From positions 16,833,001 through 16,897,000 of the forward strand of contig CANTUV010000004.1 in assembly GCA_947685225.1 (NCBI GenBank): a stretch of DNA of 64,000 nucleotides, written 5' to 3'. This document shows positions 50,752 through 61,989 of this stretch, piece by piece (position 1 is the first letter of the stretch; each line of letters opens with the position of its first letter). The DNA is from Garcia nutans (taxonomy: Eukaryota > Streptophyta > Magnoliopsida > Malpighiales > Euphorbiaceae). The notes under the pieces were generated by a model. That model did not search any database and had not been told where the DNA came from. It saw only the letters and a program-made list of their open reading frames with translations. The position numbers and the translations under genes were made by a program.

Positions 50752-53700
50752 ATGGACCGGGGATGGATGTATGAAACGTATGCTGGGGGACGTTTTAATA
50801 GAGTATTTCAAGAAAAACTACAAGAGTTTTTAGACTACGCAATTTCTCATCCAGCAAGTATGGATGGGACCAGAATTAGGTGTCCTTGTTCGAAGCCAAA
50901 ATGTAGAAACCGATTTTTCCAACCGGTGGAAGAAGTCCGCTTCCACGTTACAAAATTTGGTTTTATGCCAAATTACTATCAGTGGGTATCACATGGGGAA
51001 CCATGGCCTGAGGATACAAGTACAGCTTTTAGGGATCTTGAAACTGGATTGGTCGATCAAATGCATAATGAAACAGGTGCACAATATCGTGAAATGGTCC
51101 TCCAAGGGCTTGGAGTTCCTAATTCTCATTCTGATTACATGGAGGAGGAACCGAATCAAGAATCTAAAAAGCTATTTCAAATGCTGGAAGCGGCTAATGA
51201 GGAACTATGGCCCGGTTGTGTAAAGCATACGAAGTTATCTGCCATGGCTCGTATGTTCAACATGAAGGCCGAACACCATTTTTTGGAGAGATGTTTTGAT
51301 CAGATAGCAAAATTCGTTAAAGAAGTTTTGCCAGAGGATAATGTATTCCCTGAAAATTTCTATAGAACGAAAAGATTGATTGAAGGTTTGGGCCTCCCAA
51401 TGCAGAAGATTGACTACTGTAGAAATAATTGTATGATATACTGGGGTGATGATGTAGATTTGCTTGTGTGCAAGTTTTTCCAACAAGCAAGATACAAACG
51501 AATTGGCAATGTTAAGAAGGCATACAAGGTCATGCATTACTTCCCTCTCATTCCAAAGTTGCAACGGCTCTATGCATCTAATGCCACTACAAAAGACATG
51601 AGGTGGCATGCAGAACACGAGTTCGAGGAGGGAGTTATGCGTCATCCATCTGAATCTCCTGCTTGGAAGCACTTCCACAATCTGTATCCCTCATTTGCTT
51701 ATGAGACTCAAAATGTCATGATCGGGTTAAGTTCTGACGGATTCCAGCCATTTGGGAAATACAGCGAACCGTACTCATCATGGCCAATCATTGTCACTCC
51801 TTACAATCTTCCTCCATGGATGTGTGGTAAGTCGGAGTACATGTTCTTAACAGTCTTAGTGCCAGGGCCTAATAATCCGAAAATGAAAATAGATGTGTTC
51901 CTACAACCATTAATTGCCGAGTTGAAACAATTGTGGGATGTAGGGGTTATGACATACGATGTGTCCATGAAGCAAAATTTTGTTATGCATGCTGCATTAC
52001 TATGGACTATTAGTGACTTCCCTGCCTTGTCAATGCTTTCTGGATGGAGTACTGGTGGAAGGCTATCATGTCCCCATTGTATGGGAGAGACAGATGCCTT
52101 TACACTTCTGAATGGAATAAAACAAACATGGTTTGATAATCATAGGAAGTTTCTTCCAATTGATCATCCATGGAGAAAGAATAGAACTTGGTTCAGAAAA
52201 AATAAAATAATTAAGGACATGCCACCACCTGTGAAGACCGGGGAAGAAATATTAGTTGAGCTTAATTCTCTTGGTTTACTAAAAGTTACTGATCTAGACT
52301 CAGATGATGTTAATGCAGCAATTGGTAGACGGAGTGGGAGTGGATGTAAGAAACGGAGTATTTTCTGGGATTTGCCATATTGGAGTTCTTTGCTAATTAG
52401 GCATAACCTCGATGTGATGCATATTGAAAAAAACTTCTTTGATAATTTGTTCAACACCATTATGAACATCGACGGTAAATCGAAAGATAATGCCAAAGCA
52501 AGGGAGGAGATGATGGTGTTATGTGATAGGCCAGAGTTACAAAAAAATGTACAAACTGGTAAATATCCAAAAGCAATATACTCATTGGATAAGCATGGAA
52601 AGCAAGCAATTTGTGAGTGGCTAAAAGAACTAAGGTTTCCCGATGGCTATGTTTCTAACATGGCTAGATCTGTAAACATAAAAACATTAACAATGTATGG
52701 GATGAAAAGCCACGATTGTCACGTGTTTATGCAACGTTTACTCCCGATTGCCTTTCGTGAATTATTAGCAGCAAGAGTTTGGGAGGCAATAACTGAAATT
52801 AGTATATTTTTTAGACAATTAACAAGTTCAGTCATACAGGTAGATGATATGATACGGCTTGAAGAGGAAATTCCAAAAATCCTATGCAAATTAGAGAGGT
52901 TTTTTCCTCTAGGATTCTTTAATGTTATGGAACATCTTCCTATCCATCTACCATATGAAGCTCGGATTGCAGGTCCTGTACAATATCGTTGGATGTATCC
53001 ATTTGAGCTGTAATTTACTTTTCTCCTTAAACCCTTTTATTGAGCTTACTTTAATAATAAATGCATTGTAAGCCTTATATAAACATCTTGCAGTTACAAT
53101 GGTGATTTGAAAAAGGATGTAAAAAATAAGGCACAAGTTGAAGGGTCAATTGCTAATGCTTACTTGGTAAAAGAAGCAGTTGCATTTTGTGCCCATTTTT
53201 TTGAGCCACATGTATCAACTAGACATCATCGTGTGCCACGGAATGATGATGGTTAGGCTGAGGAGGAGATTGAAGGAATGTTATCAATATTCCAGTCTTG
53301 TGGTCGACCGATGGGTCAACCAAAGAATCGAAAATTGACGGAACGTGAGAGGAACGCGGCTCAGTCGTATATTCTCATGAATTGTACAGAAGTTGAGCCA
53401 TTTATCGAGTATGTTAAAATTGAATTTCAATAATATTGTTTTACACTCCCATTCTTGATATACTTAATGATGGTCCTTTATATTATGAAGATTGTTCGTT
53501 GGCGAATTACGTACTCAAAATCCTAACATTAGCAAGGATGAGATTGATATGCATTTGGATAATAATTTTCCCTAGTGGTTCAAATCCTATGTAAGTTTAT
53601 TACCTAGCATTTTGTAGTCAATATTATCTAAGGCACATGTATTGAATATTTATGCTTTTCATATAGGTGCATGACCCGTTGAATGCTGTGAACAACCAAT

Positions 53701-54341
53701 TTATAAAAGACTTGGCACAGGGACCTTACAATGATGCTAAGGCATATTCTGGGTATTTTGTGAATGGATTTAAGTTCCACACAGAGAGAAGAAGTGCAAA
53801 TATATCTACCAAGAATAGTGGTGTATGTATTAAAGGGACAAATTACAGTGAACAATCAAGCGATTACTTTGGTAGGTTACAAGAGGTCATTGAAATAGAG
53901 TACCCGGCACTACCAATTAAGCAGACAACTTTGTTCCTTTGTGATTGGTATGATCCAACGCTAGATGTGGGTATGAGGTGTCATAAAGGATACAATATTG
54001 TAGATGTTCACAAAAGAAAGAGATTTGGGAAGTATGAGCCCTTTATTTTGGCAAGCCAAGCACAACAGGTATACTATGCTCCTTATCTGTCTATAAGACG
54101 GGTTGATAGTGATTGGTTATCTGTTGTGAAGGTTAAAGCTAGACATGTAATTGAGCTGCCAGAAATTATAGCTCCTTCCAATGTTGCTCAAACAACAATG
54201 GCATTCCAAGAAGATGATACAGCCAGGCAGACTTTTGATGTAAATGACAATGAAATGCCTGATACTTTAAATGATGTTGAAGGTGTTGTAATGCATATAA
54301 GTGAGAGTTTGGAGGAAGGGAGTGATGAAGAATTTCAGTAG
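50752..54341 (+). pseudogene. TNP2-type CACTA transposase (TNPD-like), broken
   Basis: Exon 1 (50752-53009) starts MDRGWMYETYAGGRF, the usual start of the transposase-associated domain, with RCPCSKPKCRN near residue 43. The Transposase_21 core follows (GLSSDGFQPFG near residue 325, PPWMCGKSEYMFLTVLVPGP near 354, RHNLDVMHIEKNFFDN near 550), then a DUF4218-type region through QYRWMYPFEL. Inferred introns are 53010-53093, 53409-53490 and 53591-53666. The last exon (53667-54341) is DUF4216-like (LFLCDWYDPT). TAG stops at 53254-53256 and 53573-53575 break it; the TAG at 54339-54341 may also be premature, since the frame would run to 54386. Exon 1 alone is open. Confidence 0.93.
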
Positions 54342-54895
54342 TATTCTTCGGAGGATGAGATGATGAATAATGATGAAGACGAATGACTAGTATTTGGTTC
54401 TTTTTCCTTGTTTTGATGTTTACTTTGACTATACTATAGAGTTGGAAACTATTTATGGCCCATTTTGAAATGTTATAATAATTTTGCATTAATTTATTAA
54501 TTTACTACATATGCTGTCAATTCCTGCTGCATACATGGTACTTACATATGTATTTATCACATGCAGTAGTCATATCATTATTTTCTTGTAGAAACAGACA
54601 TTTTATATATAAGTTCATTTCATTATTTGATTCTTCGCATGCTTTGTTGTGTCAAAATTCTTGCAAAATTATTGCTTCCTGTGTTTTCTTTTGCTCTTTA
54701 TTTGTGGCAGGAACTGAACTTCTTAACTAGTGTTGGATTGTTCTGGATTTAAGAGCAAGTTAATTTCTTATTACTGTGAAAATTTAAGGTAACAACATTT
54801 TTAAAATTTTTAACTGTATCATCTCTATAGGCTATACCAATATTGCTACTCTTTTTCTCTATGTTTAATCTTATGTTTTATGGGTTCTTGCAGAT
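54342..54895 (+). other. Intergenic or leader region between the two CACTA genes
   Basis: AT-rich, short frames only. It ends in TTCTTGCAG just before the ATG of the second gene, so part may be a leader intron. Confidence 0.4.
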
Positions 54896-54970
54896 ATGGC
54901 TAGAGGGAAAAGTCGCAATATCATTCAACCACCAGTGGGAAGAGGACGATCCACACGTACAGTTCCAGCA

Positions 54971-55150
54971 GCCATGGTACCTACCCAACCCACACCAACA
55001 GCCATGGTACCTACCCAACCCACACCAACAGCCATGGTACCTACCTAACCCACACCAACAACCATTGCACCTTACCAACCCACACCAACAGCCATTGCAC
55101 CTACCCAACCCACACCAACAACCATTGCACCTACCCAACCCACACCTGCA
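54971..55150 (+). repeat. 30-bp coding minisatellite, six units
   Basis: Units begin CCATGGTACCTACCCAACCC or the variant CCATTGCACC. They keep frame and encode a ten-residue repeat of the type AMVPTQPTPT in the second CACTA gene. One unit holds the TAA stop. An alternative frame gives a QQPWYLPNPH repeat, but it lacks the N-terminal context. Confidence 0.9.
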
Positions 55151-56324
55151 ATTCCAGCGGCTGTAAGTCCAAATTTAGAAGCAACTCCAACATCTGGGAG
55201 AAGAACCTCTGAATCTTCAAATCCTAACACAGATGGAACTCCAACATCTAGGAGAAGACAATCTGAATCTTCTAATCATATAACACCACCCTCTTCTACT
55301 CCCTCACTGGATAACATGCACGGATTAGGAATAGAAAATCCCCAAATATCAGCTTCATCTCCTAATTCTAGTGAACATGAACCTCAACCTGATGTTAACA
55401 ATGACGTTATAAGTAGAGGCTCTTGATCCCAAGAACTAGCCCGTGATGCTGATGGGCGAATAATAATTAGTTGGTCAAAGGCTATTGGGTAATTTACTAA
55501 TTTTATCCTATTTAGTCACTATTTTGGCACTTTATTAATAATCTTAAGTTGTTTCAGATTTAATCCTGATTTATGGGGCATATCACATGCATGCACAGAA
55601 GCTTTTCAACGGTATCCTGATAAAACAGGATCCTCTTGGGCAAAACTGTCTCGACAATCAAAGGACTTATACTTCAAAGAGTTTAAGGTTAATGTTTATC
55701 TAATATTCATTTTTATTTGTTTGTTCATGTTCTTTAATAATGATAATGGCTAGCATATTTAGTAATTTTTACTTACTTTGCATAAATTATTTACTTGGAG
55801 GTCATCTGAAGATGGCTTGATGAGAAAAGCTTGGGAAAGCAAAGCAGCAAGGACATACAGTACTTTCATTTACAATGTGAGACATAACAGATTAGTGAAC
55901 TGTCCCGTGCCTTCTGAATTTGTAGAAGAGTGGAGAAGAGATTGGGAAACGGAAGATGCTAAAAAATTATCAGAGCAACAGTCTAAGAACAGACTGTCTG
56001 AGCCTGCTGGACCAGGAACAGGGCCATCTACTCACACTTGTGGGTCGAAATCGATGAAAGAGCATGCGAAGGATTTGGTATGTAATCTACATCTTATTTT
56101 GTTAAATAAATTGACTATTTTTTTCATCTTATGTTTGTGTTTCATATTGATTTAAACAGGCTGCAGCAAATGGGGGAAAGTTTCCTGGAAATTATGAATT
56201 GTTCAAGCATAGCCATACCAGTAAAAAAGATCGGGGGAAGTTTATAGATAAGAGATCGGAACTTGTTCATGTAAGTTAATATATTTTATTTTTATGTGCG
56301 TACTTAATTTTCCCAAGCTATTAC

Positions 56325-56327
<3 letters not shown>

Positions 56328-56364
<37 letters not shown>
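56328..56364. repeat. (TG)n(TA)n microsatellite
   Basis: About eight TG units are followed by about nine TA units, in the large intron of the second CACTA gene downstream of the glutaredoxin gene. Confidence 0.9.
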
Positions 56365-56365
<1 letters not shown>

Positions 56366-56640
56366 ATGCATTGGATCCTTCCCTTCTTTCGGTTTTTATT
56401 TTCTTTTCTATTTTGGATTTGGATCACAACATTTGATCTACTTGTGAAAAGCCTGGAATTTAATCTAAAATCGAAGTTAAATTGATACACCCTAGCTAAC
56501 TAATAATGGTGAAAAGATAATTGATAAACACTTAAAACACAAATTAAACAGCTAAACAAACTAGTAAATTAATTGCTAGTGCAAAGCATGCACACTACTT
56601 AGCTAGACTACTAACTCAAGCCAATTTTCTTTTTTCATTT

Positions 56641-56646
56641 TTTATT
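56641..56646 (-). terminator. Possible polyadenylation signal of the glutaredoxin gene
   Basis: The minus strand reads AATAAA 36 bases after the stop codon. In AT-rich sequence such a word is weak evidence. Confidence 0.3.
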
Positions 56647-56681
56647 ACTTGATAGTGAATTAATAGAAATATGGAAATTTA

Positions 56682-56987
56682 TTAAGATAAAGATTGATAT
56701 GGCTTGAGCATTTGATTGAGATTGCCACTTAGGTGAAGGGACATAATTTCATTGGTAGATCCCATGAGCTTTCCACCAATGAAAACCGCTGGTACAGGAG
56801 CAGTACACCCCATCCTCATAAGAGCTCTTTCCATTTCCCTGCCATCAGGGTCTTGGTCAATCTCATAAACCAGAGGGTCAACCCCAATTCCTTGAAATAA
56901 TATTTTGACTGCGTAACACATACAACATGAGCTTTTGCTGAATATCACTACTCCTATCTCTGAAGCCAGTCCCGTTACCTTTTCCAT
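56682..56987 (-). CDS. CC-type glutaredoxin (ROXY/GRXS9-like), captured in CACTA element
   Basis: An uninterrupted 101-residue protein beginning MEKVTGLASEIGVVIFSKSS. I start at the ATG at 56987; the GTG two codons upstream is unlikely. The redox site SSCCMCYAVK (about residues 19-28) is the CCxC form that defines plant CC-type glutaredoxins, with the cis-Pro region APVPAVFIGGKL and the glutathione-binding GSTNEIMSLHLSG. Family members are about 100-105 residues, so it is full length. It ends KPYQSLS and lacks the ALWL-type tail of the TGA-factor-binding ROXYs, resembling the GRXS9/GRXC11-like branch. Such proteins act in cytosol and nucleus on thiol redox and transcription. It is antisense in the last intron of the CACTA second gene. 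No introns, no stops; whether it is expressed is unknown. Confidence 0.95.
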   Translation of the reverse strand: MEKVTGLASEIGVVIFSKSSCCMCYAVKILFQGIGVDPLVYEIDQDPDGREMERALMRMGCTAPVPAVFIGGKLMGSTNEIMSLHLSGNLNQMLKPYQSLS

Positions 56988-57251
56988 TTTCACAAATTTT
57001 CTTTTCTTAATTAGGTTTCTTTAATTTCACAATATATTTTTTTTGTTCCCTTGAATAGTTTCTTCAGAAGCACAAGACCATCAGATCGAAATCTGCTCGA
57101 AATTCGATCAAATGGTATTGTAAAGATGGAAAGGAAGTGAAAGGCAAGTAATGGGATGGGAAGAGAGAAGAAAAAAAGGGAAAAAGAAAAGAAAAATAAA
57201 ATGGAATTTTAAAGCTCAGGGTTGTTTTGAACTTATGCCCTAGTTCTAGAG

Positions 57252-57260
57252 TATTTATAG
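57252..57260 (-). promoter_or_regulatory. TATA box of the glutaredoxin gene
   Basis: The minus strand reads CTATAAATA, a good plant TATA box, about 265 bp upstream of the ATG. Initiation about 30 bp downstream would give a leader of about 235 nt, rich in purines at 57165-57200. Its presence suggests the gene was captured with its promoter, not as a processed copy. Confidence 0.65.
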
Positions 57261-57719
57261 GGACAACAATGGGGTGTTGAGAGTCTCTCATTATTTGAAC
57301 AAGAACATTCAAAAGTAGATTAACTTTATTATTACTTAGATGCTCAAGTTGATCAATGATCATCAAAAGTTTCTTTTATTGATTGTGACTACTGTGCTTC
57401 CTTAGGCTTTGCAAACAGGAATTTTATTCAAATTATAATTAATTTTATTAATCACATTGATTTTTTTATATATGATTATTAACCATTTGATATTAATTAT
57501 GACTATATCAATTATTAAACCAGTGTTTTCTTGGATATTAATTCTGCAAATAAAAAATTATTTGAATCTTTATATTGAAAGAAAGGGAGAATGAGATGGG
57601 TTTGGCTTTCGGTGGCTATGATTCTTGCTTTGTGTTGAGCCCACCAACTTGTGCTGGATTATTATTCTTTTTTGTTGCTTTAGCACTCAAGCATATATGA
57701 TTTTAGGTGAATGAGAGTG
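57261..57719 (-). other. Glutaredoxin upstream region inside the CACTA intron
   Basis: AT-rich noncoding DNA upstream of the TATA box. It continues after the solo LTR at 60780-61339. It presumably came with the glutaredoxin gene, but the capture boundary is not visible. The frame 57366-57064 on the minus strand covers the leader and is not supported as a gene. Confidence 0.45.
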
Positions 57720-57724
57720 AAGGT

Positions 57725-60700
57725 TGTAACACCCCTTCCCGACCTACGTGTGTAAGCTGAGTAGAGGCGCCACACTATCCTAATGTTGCTACCACTTTTA
57801 CTTAGTCAAATTTTTGTTCCGATTTTTACAGAAATTTTGCCATAGTTTCGCCTAAAAATTCAATCCCAAGTGTCGACAAAACTGGTTTTTTTCTGATTTT
57901 TGAAAACATTTTTACACAAACCAATGCAAACAAAATCATTCTCAGTACACTTCCAATAAATCCCCCTTATAACCTCAACTACAACCTGCAAAAAGGATTT
58001 ACATTTCTAGTACAAAATAAAGTGAAGGTTTATTATGAAATACAGTAGATAAAATATTTGTTCACTATGCAACTGAAAGTAACAATATTTACAAATTCAT
58101 ATACATCAAAACTCAAGTTTTACAACACAGAAAATTTATACATGTTTGGCAGTCAGTCTTCGATCTTAAAGCCCACTATTCACTCTTCAAAATCTAGGCT
58201 CGACTCGGCCTAGAGGAACTCTCTGGTTCTTCCTTGTCACCTGCGCAAAGAATCACATTCGCGCTAAGCCAACAGCTTAGTGGTACAAACTACAGTGCTA
58301 TGATGCTTTAATGCCATGCTAATGTCACACAATCAAGATTCAAGATCAATTCAAGAGAATATTATATTTCACAATCTTACATTATTTAATAATTAATCAA
58401 AACATTCATGATTCACATTGAAAACAAAGACAAGCATGGGCCCAAAAAGGATCTAATATGCTATTCAAAGTTCAGAGTTATTGCTTTGGTCCATAATCAC
58501 AATCATCAAGCCCGTAGGCGATATATATATCCCTATCCATGGATAGGGTAACAGACCCAGTCTCTTGGACCTCAACCCGGCTACCCGAGGAGATCCTCAA
58601 CCCGGCAAGACTGTTACCAAAACAAATGTAACAGACCCAGTCTCTTGGACCTCAACCCGACTTAACTCGAGGAGATCCTCAACCTGGCAAGACTGTTACT
58701 ATAATTCACATTTCACATTTATCAACTGGAATCGGCTTACGACCCGGTCTTTTCACCTATCCAGTACTTTATAGGCATGCTGCCAAAAACAAAACTCTGA
58801 AAATTGAATTAACACATTAGGCACACAATCATTTCATTTATCTCTTTATCAGTCTCTTTTCATTTCATTTCTCATAATTAATTAGGCAACCATGCCTCAA
58901 TTTTATATTTCATTTACATTATCATAGCCAACAACCATGGCCTCATATCTCATATGATCTCAAATCACAATAAAACAACTCTTCATAACATCATATCTTT
59001 CACATTTCATTTCGTCATCACATCTTGCACATTTCACATTTCATTATATTTCAAATCACATTAATCAATTCATTATTCAAATGGATATAATCAATGGCAT
59101 TAACACATATTTTACATGCTCATCACAACATTCACATTATACCAAACATAACATTATTAATATGCATCCACAATGCATTAGATTCCTTATCACATTTATA
59201 ATCAAATATGTCTCAAGTCTCAATATCATATGAATGTATGCACTAATGTAGTTTGTACTTACCTTAAAACCAACTCACACCAATTTATACACTTACTCTT
59301 CCAAGAATTCTCAACACTTAGATTAGGGCAATTCAACCTCTTCACAACCTAATCCAAAAAGGAGTATTAGCAAAATGACCATATAAATAGTAAATTCTGG
59401 TTTTGGACTCAACTTAATCCTTATTTTGAAAAATTGTATAAAATAATCTACTTGACTAAAAACTCTAAATTTTTTACAGAACTAAATTTTACATCTTAAA
59501 ATCATTCCTTTAAAATTTCAGATCAAACTGAACATAAAATCTTGGTCAAATAGTTCACCCAACCAGACTGCCCCAATTGCCCTGCATCCTGGCAGCAGTT
59601 CTGAACTTTGTGAATCCCATAATTCAAATTCAATCAATGTGGTTCCAAATTATTTTTATAAAATACTAGACTCACTAAGAAACAAAATATCCAAAATTCA
59701 ATTAGATATTATTTTTCTACATTTTATTAAAAATCCCGAAAGATAGCTGTCTCAGTTAAGGTACCTGCTGGAACAGGTCTAATAAAAATAATCTTTCCAA
59801 AATCATAACCATTCCAAAATCGAATCAACATATTTTTCAGTCATTCTAGACTCATAGAGGTACAACATATCAAAAATATACTTCAAGAAAATTTTTCTAT
59901 ATTTAATTAAAAATCATACAAGTTACAGCCTTTACTAATTGTAAAACAGAAAAGATTTCATTAAACACAACTCTTACTCTTCCATCACCAACACCAACCT
60001 AACTTCTTATCTTTAATTCCATTTCCAACACATACAAACACACCACAAGCAATCCTAACCATATTATCAACAACACTTCATCAAACTCAAAAATAACTTC
60101 AAAAACAACAAGAGCAATCCAGAGAGAACTTACCAAAATAATGAAATTTCTTGAATTTCTAACTTGTTTTCTTAAAATCTCCTTCAATTTTTTTGAGCTT
60201 GAGCACAAAACTCTCTCTTGCTCTCTTTTGTCTCATTAAAGTGGCTCTTTCCTTGCTCTTTTCCTCTAATTCTTGAATTTATGGTGATTTTCTTGAAAAA
60301 CCACACATAAACTATCTAATTCCCATAAAAATTTGAATTACTTCCAATGGATTCTAAGTTTCAAGTAAAGAAATGAAGGAAAATGAAGAAAGTAAAAGAA
60401 ATGGTGATGGTGAAGATGGAGTCCACGTTTTATGGAAGGAAGAAGAAAAGAAAATGAAAAAAAAAACAAAAAGAGATAAAGTCAAATTTATGGTCTTCAA
60501 ACATTCTCCACCAAGTCTTTTAATAATAAAATAATCAATTATTTCCTCTTCCACTCATTTATTTCTTCTAATTAATTCATTAATTCAATAATAAACAAAT
60601 ATCTTCTTTAGTTGACCATCCATTTTGACTTGTATATATGTTATATATATTTCCATATATACAACATATAAACTCTCTCTTAATTCTTTTTTCTTTCCAA

Positions 60701-60774
60701 TTACACATATATGTTTAATTCAAATAAAACAACAATTATATCAAAACTTCTAAGGCACACTTTGGGATATTACA
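57725..60774 (-). repeat. Solo LTR, 3.05 kb, gypsy type related to element C
   Basis: Runs from TGTAACACCCCTTCC to GGGATATTACA, flanked by the exact duplication AAGGT (57720-57724 and 60775-60779), with no internal region, so a solo LTR left by recombination. It shares the layout of element C's LTR: the inverted word GCTAAGCCAACAGCTTAGT (58263-58281) and GGGCCCAAAA (58438-58447). It also has its own repeats containing CAGACCCAGTCTCTTGGACC (58553-58572 and 58632-58651). By analogy it is antisense on the + strand. It lies about 465 bp upstream of the glutaredoxin TATA box. Confidence 0.95.
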
Positions 60775-60779
60775 AAGGT

Positions 60780-61339
60780 TGCATTCCATATTAGCAGTAC
60801 TACTGGTAGCCCCTGCACTCTTTCATATGTAAATTCTTTCGTTGCTGATGAAGAACAATTGATCATCATCAAGTCTTCTGGAGGATATTCTAAATTTAAT
60901 AATAATCATCATCAATCTTTTGGCGTGTCTCATATATAAATATATTTATTTATTTTTTTTATTTATTATGTGCATGCATGTGTGTGTGTGTGTATATAGA
61001 GAGAGAATTTAATTAATTTGTGCTCCGTGTTTGTGTAGGCACGTGGAAAAGTTTTTGGCATTTTCGATATGGAAGAATACAAACACATGGCATAAAATAT
61101 TCGACCATTAATTACCATTTTGTTCTTTCTCTTAATTAATTATATATGAAAATCTCTTAATTATTAGTACTATTAAAAATGCTTATAATAAGCTTTTAAT
61201 AAAGCACCAACAAAGCATAAAAGAATATTTGTTTTGAACTCTAAAAATTAATTGCCTATTTATGAATATTGCTTGTGAATTGTGTGTATTGGCTACTGGA
61301 TTCTTTTGACTCTAACGTTGTTTTGATTTTCATTTTTAG
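60780..61339. other. Rest of the large CACTA intron
   Basis: AT-rich, with a CATG/TG/TATA/GA microsatellite at about 60972-61008. It ends TTTTCATTTTTAG before the last exon of the second CACTA gene. No gene seen. Confidence 0.5.
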
Positions 61340-61989
61340 GAAAGCTTTCAGAAATTGAAAGCATCACAATCTACAGAAGAGGCAAATGGAGAGGAAGTTC
61401 AATCTTGTACTAAGGATGATGATGATTTATTTGTTGAAGCGGCAGGAGGAACAAAGAAGGCCAGATTATATGGGTTGGGGAATTTAGCGATTTCTCACAT
61501 CTTTAAGGGCAGTGGAAGTACATCTCAACAAGTGAATGAGAATATGTTAACTGAGATACGTGATGAGATAAGCAATAAAGTCAGTCATATAGAGAGCAAA
61601 TTAGAGACCAAGATTGCAGATATGACTCGATTTTTGGTTGAGAACCAGACTTGGATTCAGAATATGTTACTAGGACGGCCAACTGAACCTCCTAGATGGG
61701 CTCCAACAAAACCAACCCCACCAGCAGAAGATCAAGTAACAGAAGAACATCCAGATGATGACTAATGTATACCTTCGGCTTAGTTTTTACTTTTGAAAGT
61801 GTTCATACTTTAATACTTTAAAATGTTTAAAACTTATATATTGTAATGACTTTGAATTATGTTAGTTTAATTAACTATTGCATTTTATATCAATGAAAAT
61901 TGGTGTAAATTTAGATTTATGCAATTAAATTGTAAATATTATTACTACAGGTGTGTATTTTATATATAAAATCCATATAATGACACAAA

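Larger units (their letters stand above)
54896..61765 (+). pseudogene. CACTA second gene, Transposase_24 (Ptta/En/Spm) type, broken
   Basis: Inferred exons: 54896-55488, 55558-55688, about 55782-56077, 56160-56270 and 61340-61765. The product begins MARGKSRNIIQPPVGRGRS, has a Pro/Thr-rich repeat, then NPDLWGISHACTEAFQRYP, TWRSSEDGLMRKAW and YNVRHNRLVNCPVP, matching the plant transposase family PF03004, and ends in an acidic tail ETKIADMTRFLVENQ to PDDD. Its likely role is binding the element's ends. TAA at 55046-55048 and TGA at 55424-55426 break exon 1; the acceptor before exon 3 reads GCAT in place of CAG. The last intron is 5069 bp and holds the glutaredoxin gene and a solo LTR. Confidence 0.85.

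Noticed and set aside
50864..51678. Frames overlapping transposase exon 1, including the minus-strand frame 51678-51235 and 52496-52164
   Set aside because: Shadows of the TNP2-type exon, which has clear domain matches.
54843..55166. Alternative frame with QQPWYLPNPH repeats
   Set aside because: It overlaps the frame from the ATG at 54896, which has the expected N-terminus and continues into the Transposase_24 exons.
57064..57366. Minus-strand 100-residue frame upstream of the glutaredoxin
   Set aside because: It spans the TATA box and leader and has no recognisable domain.
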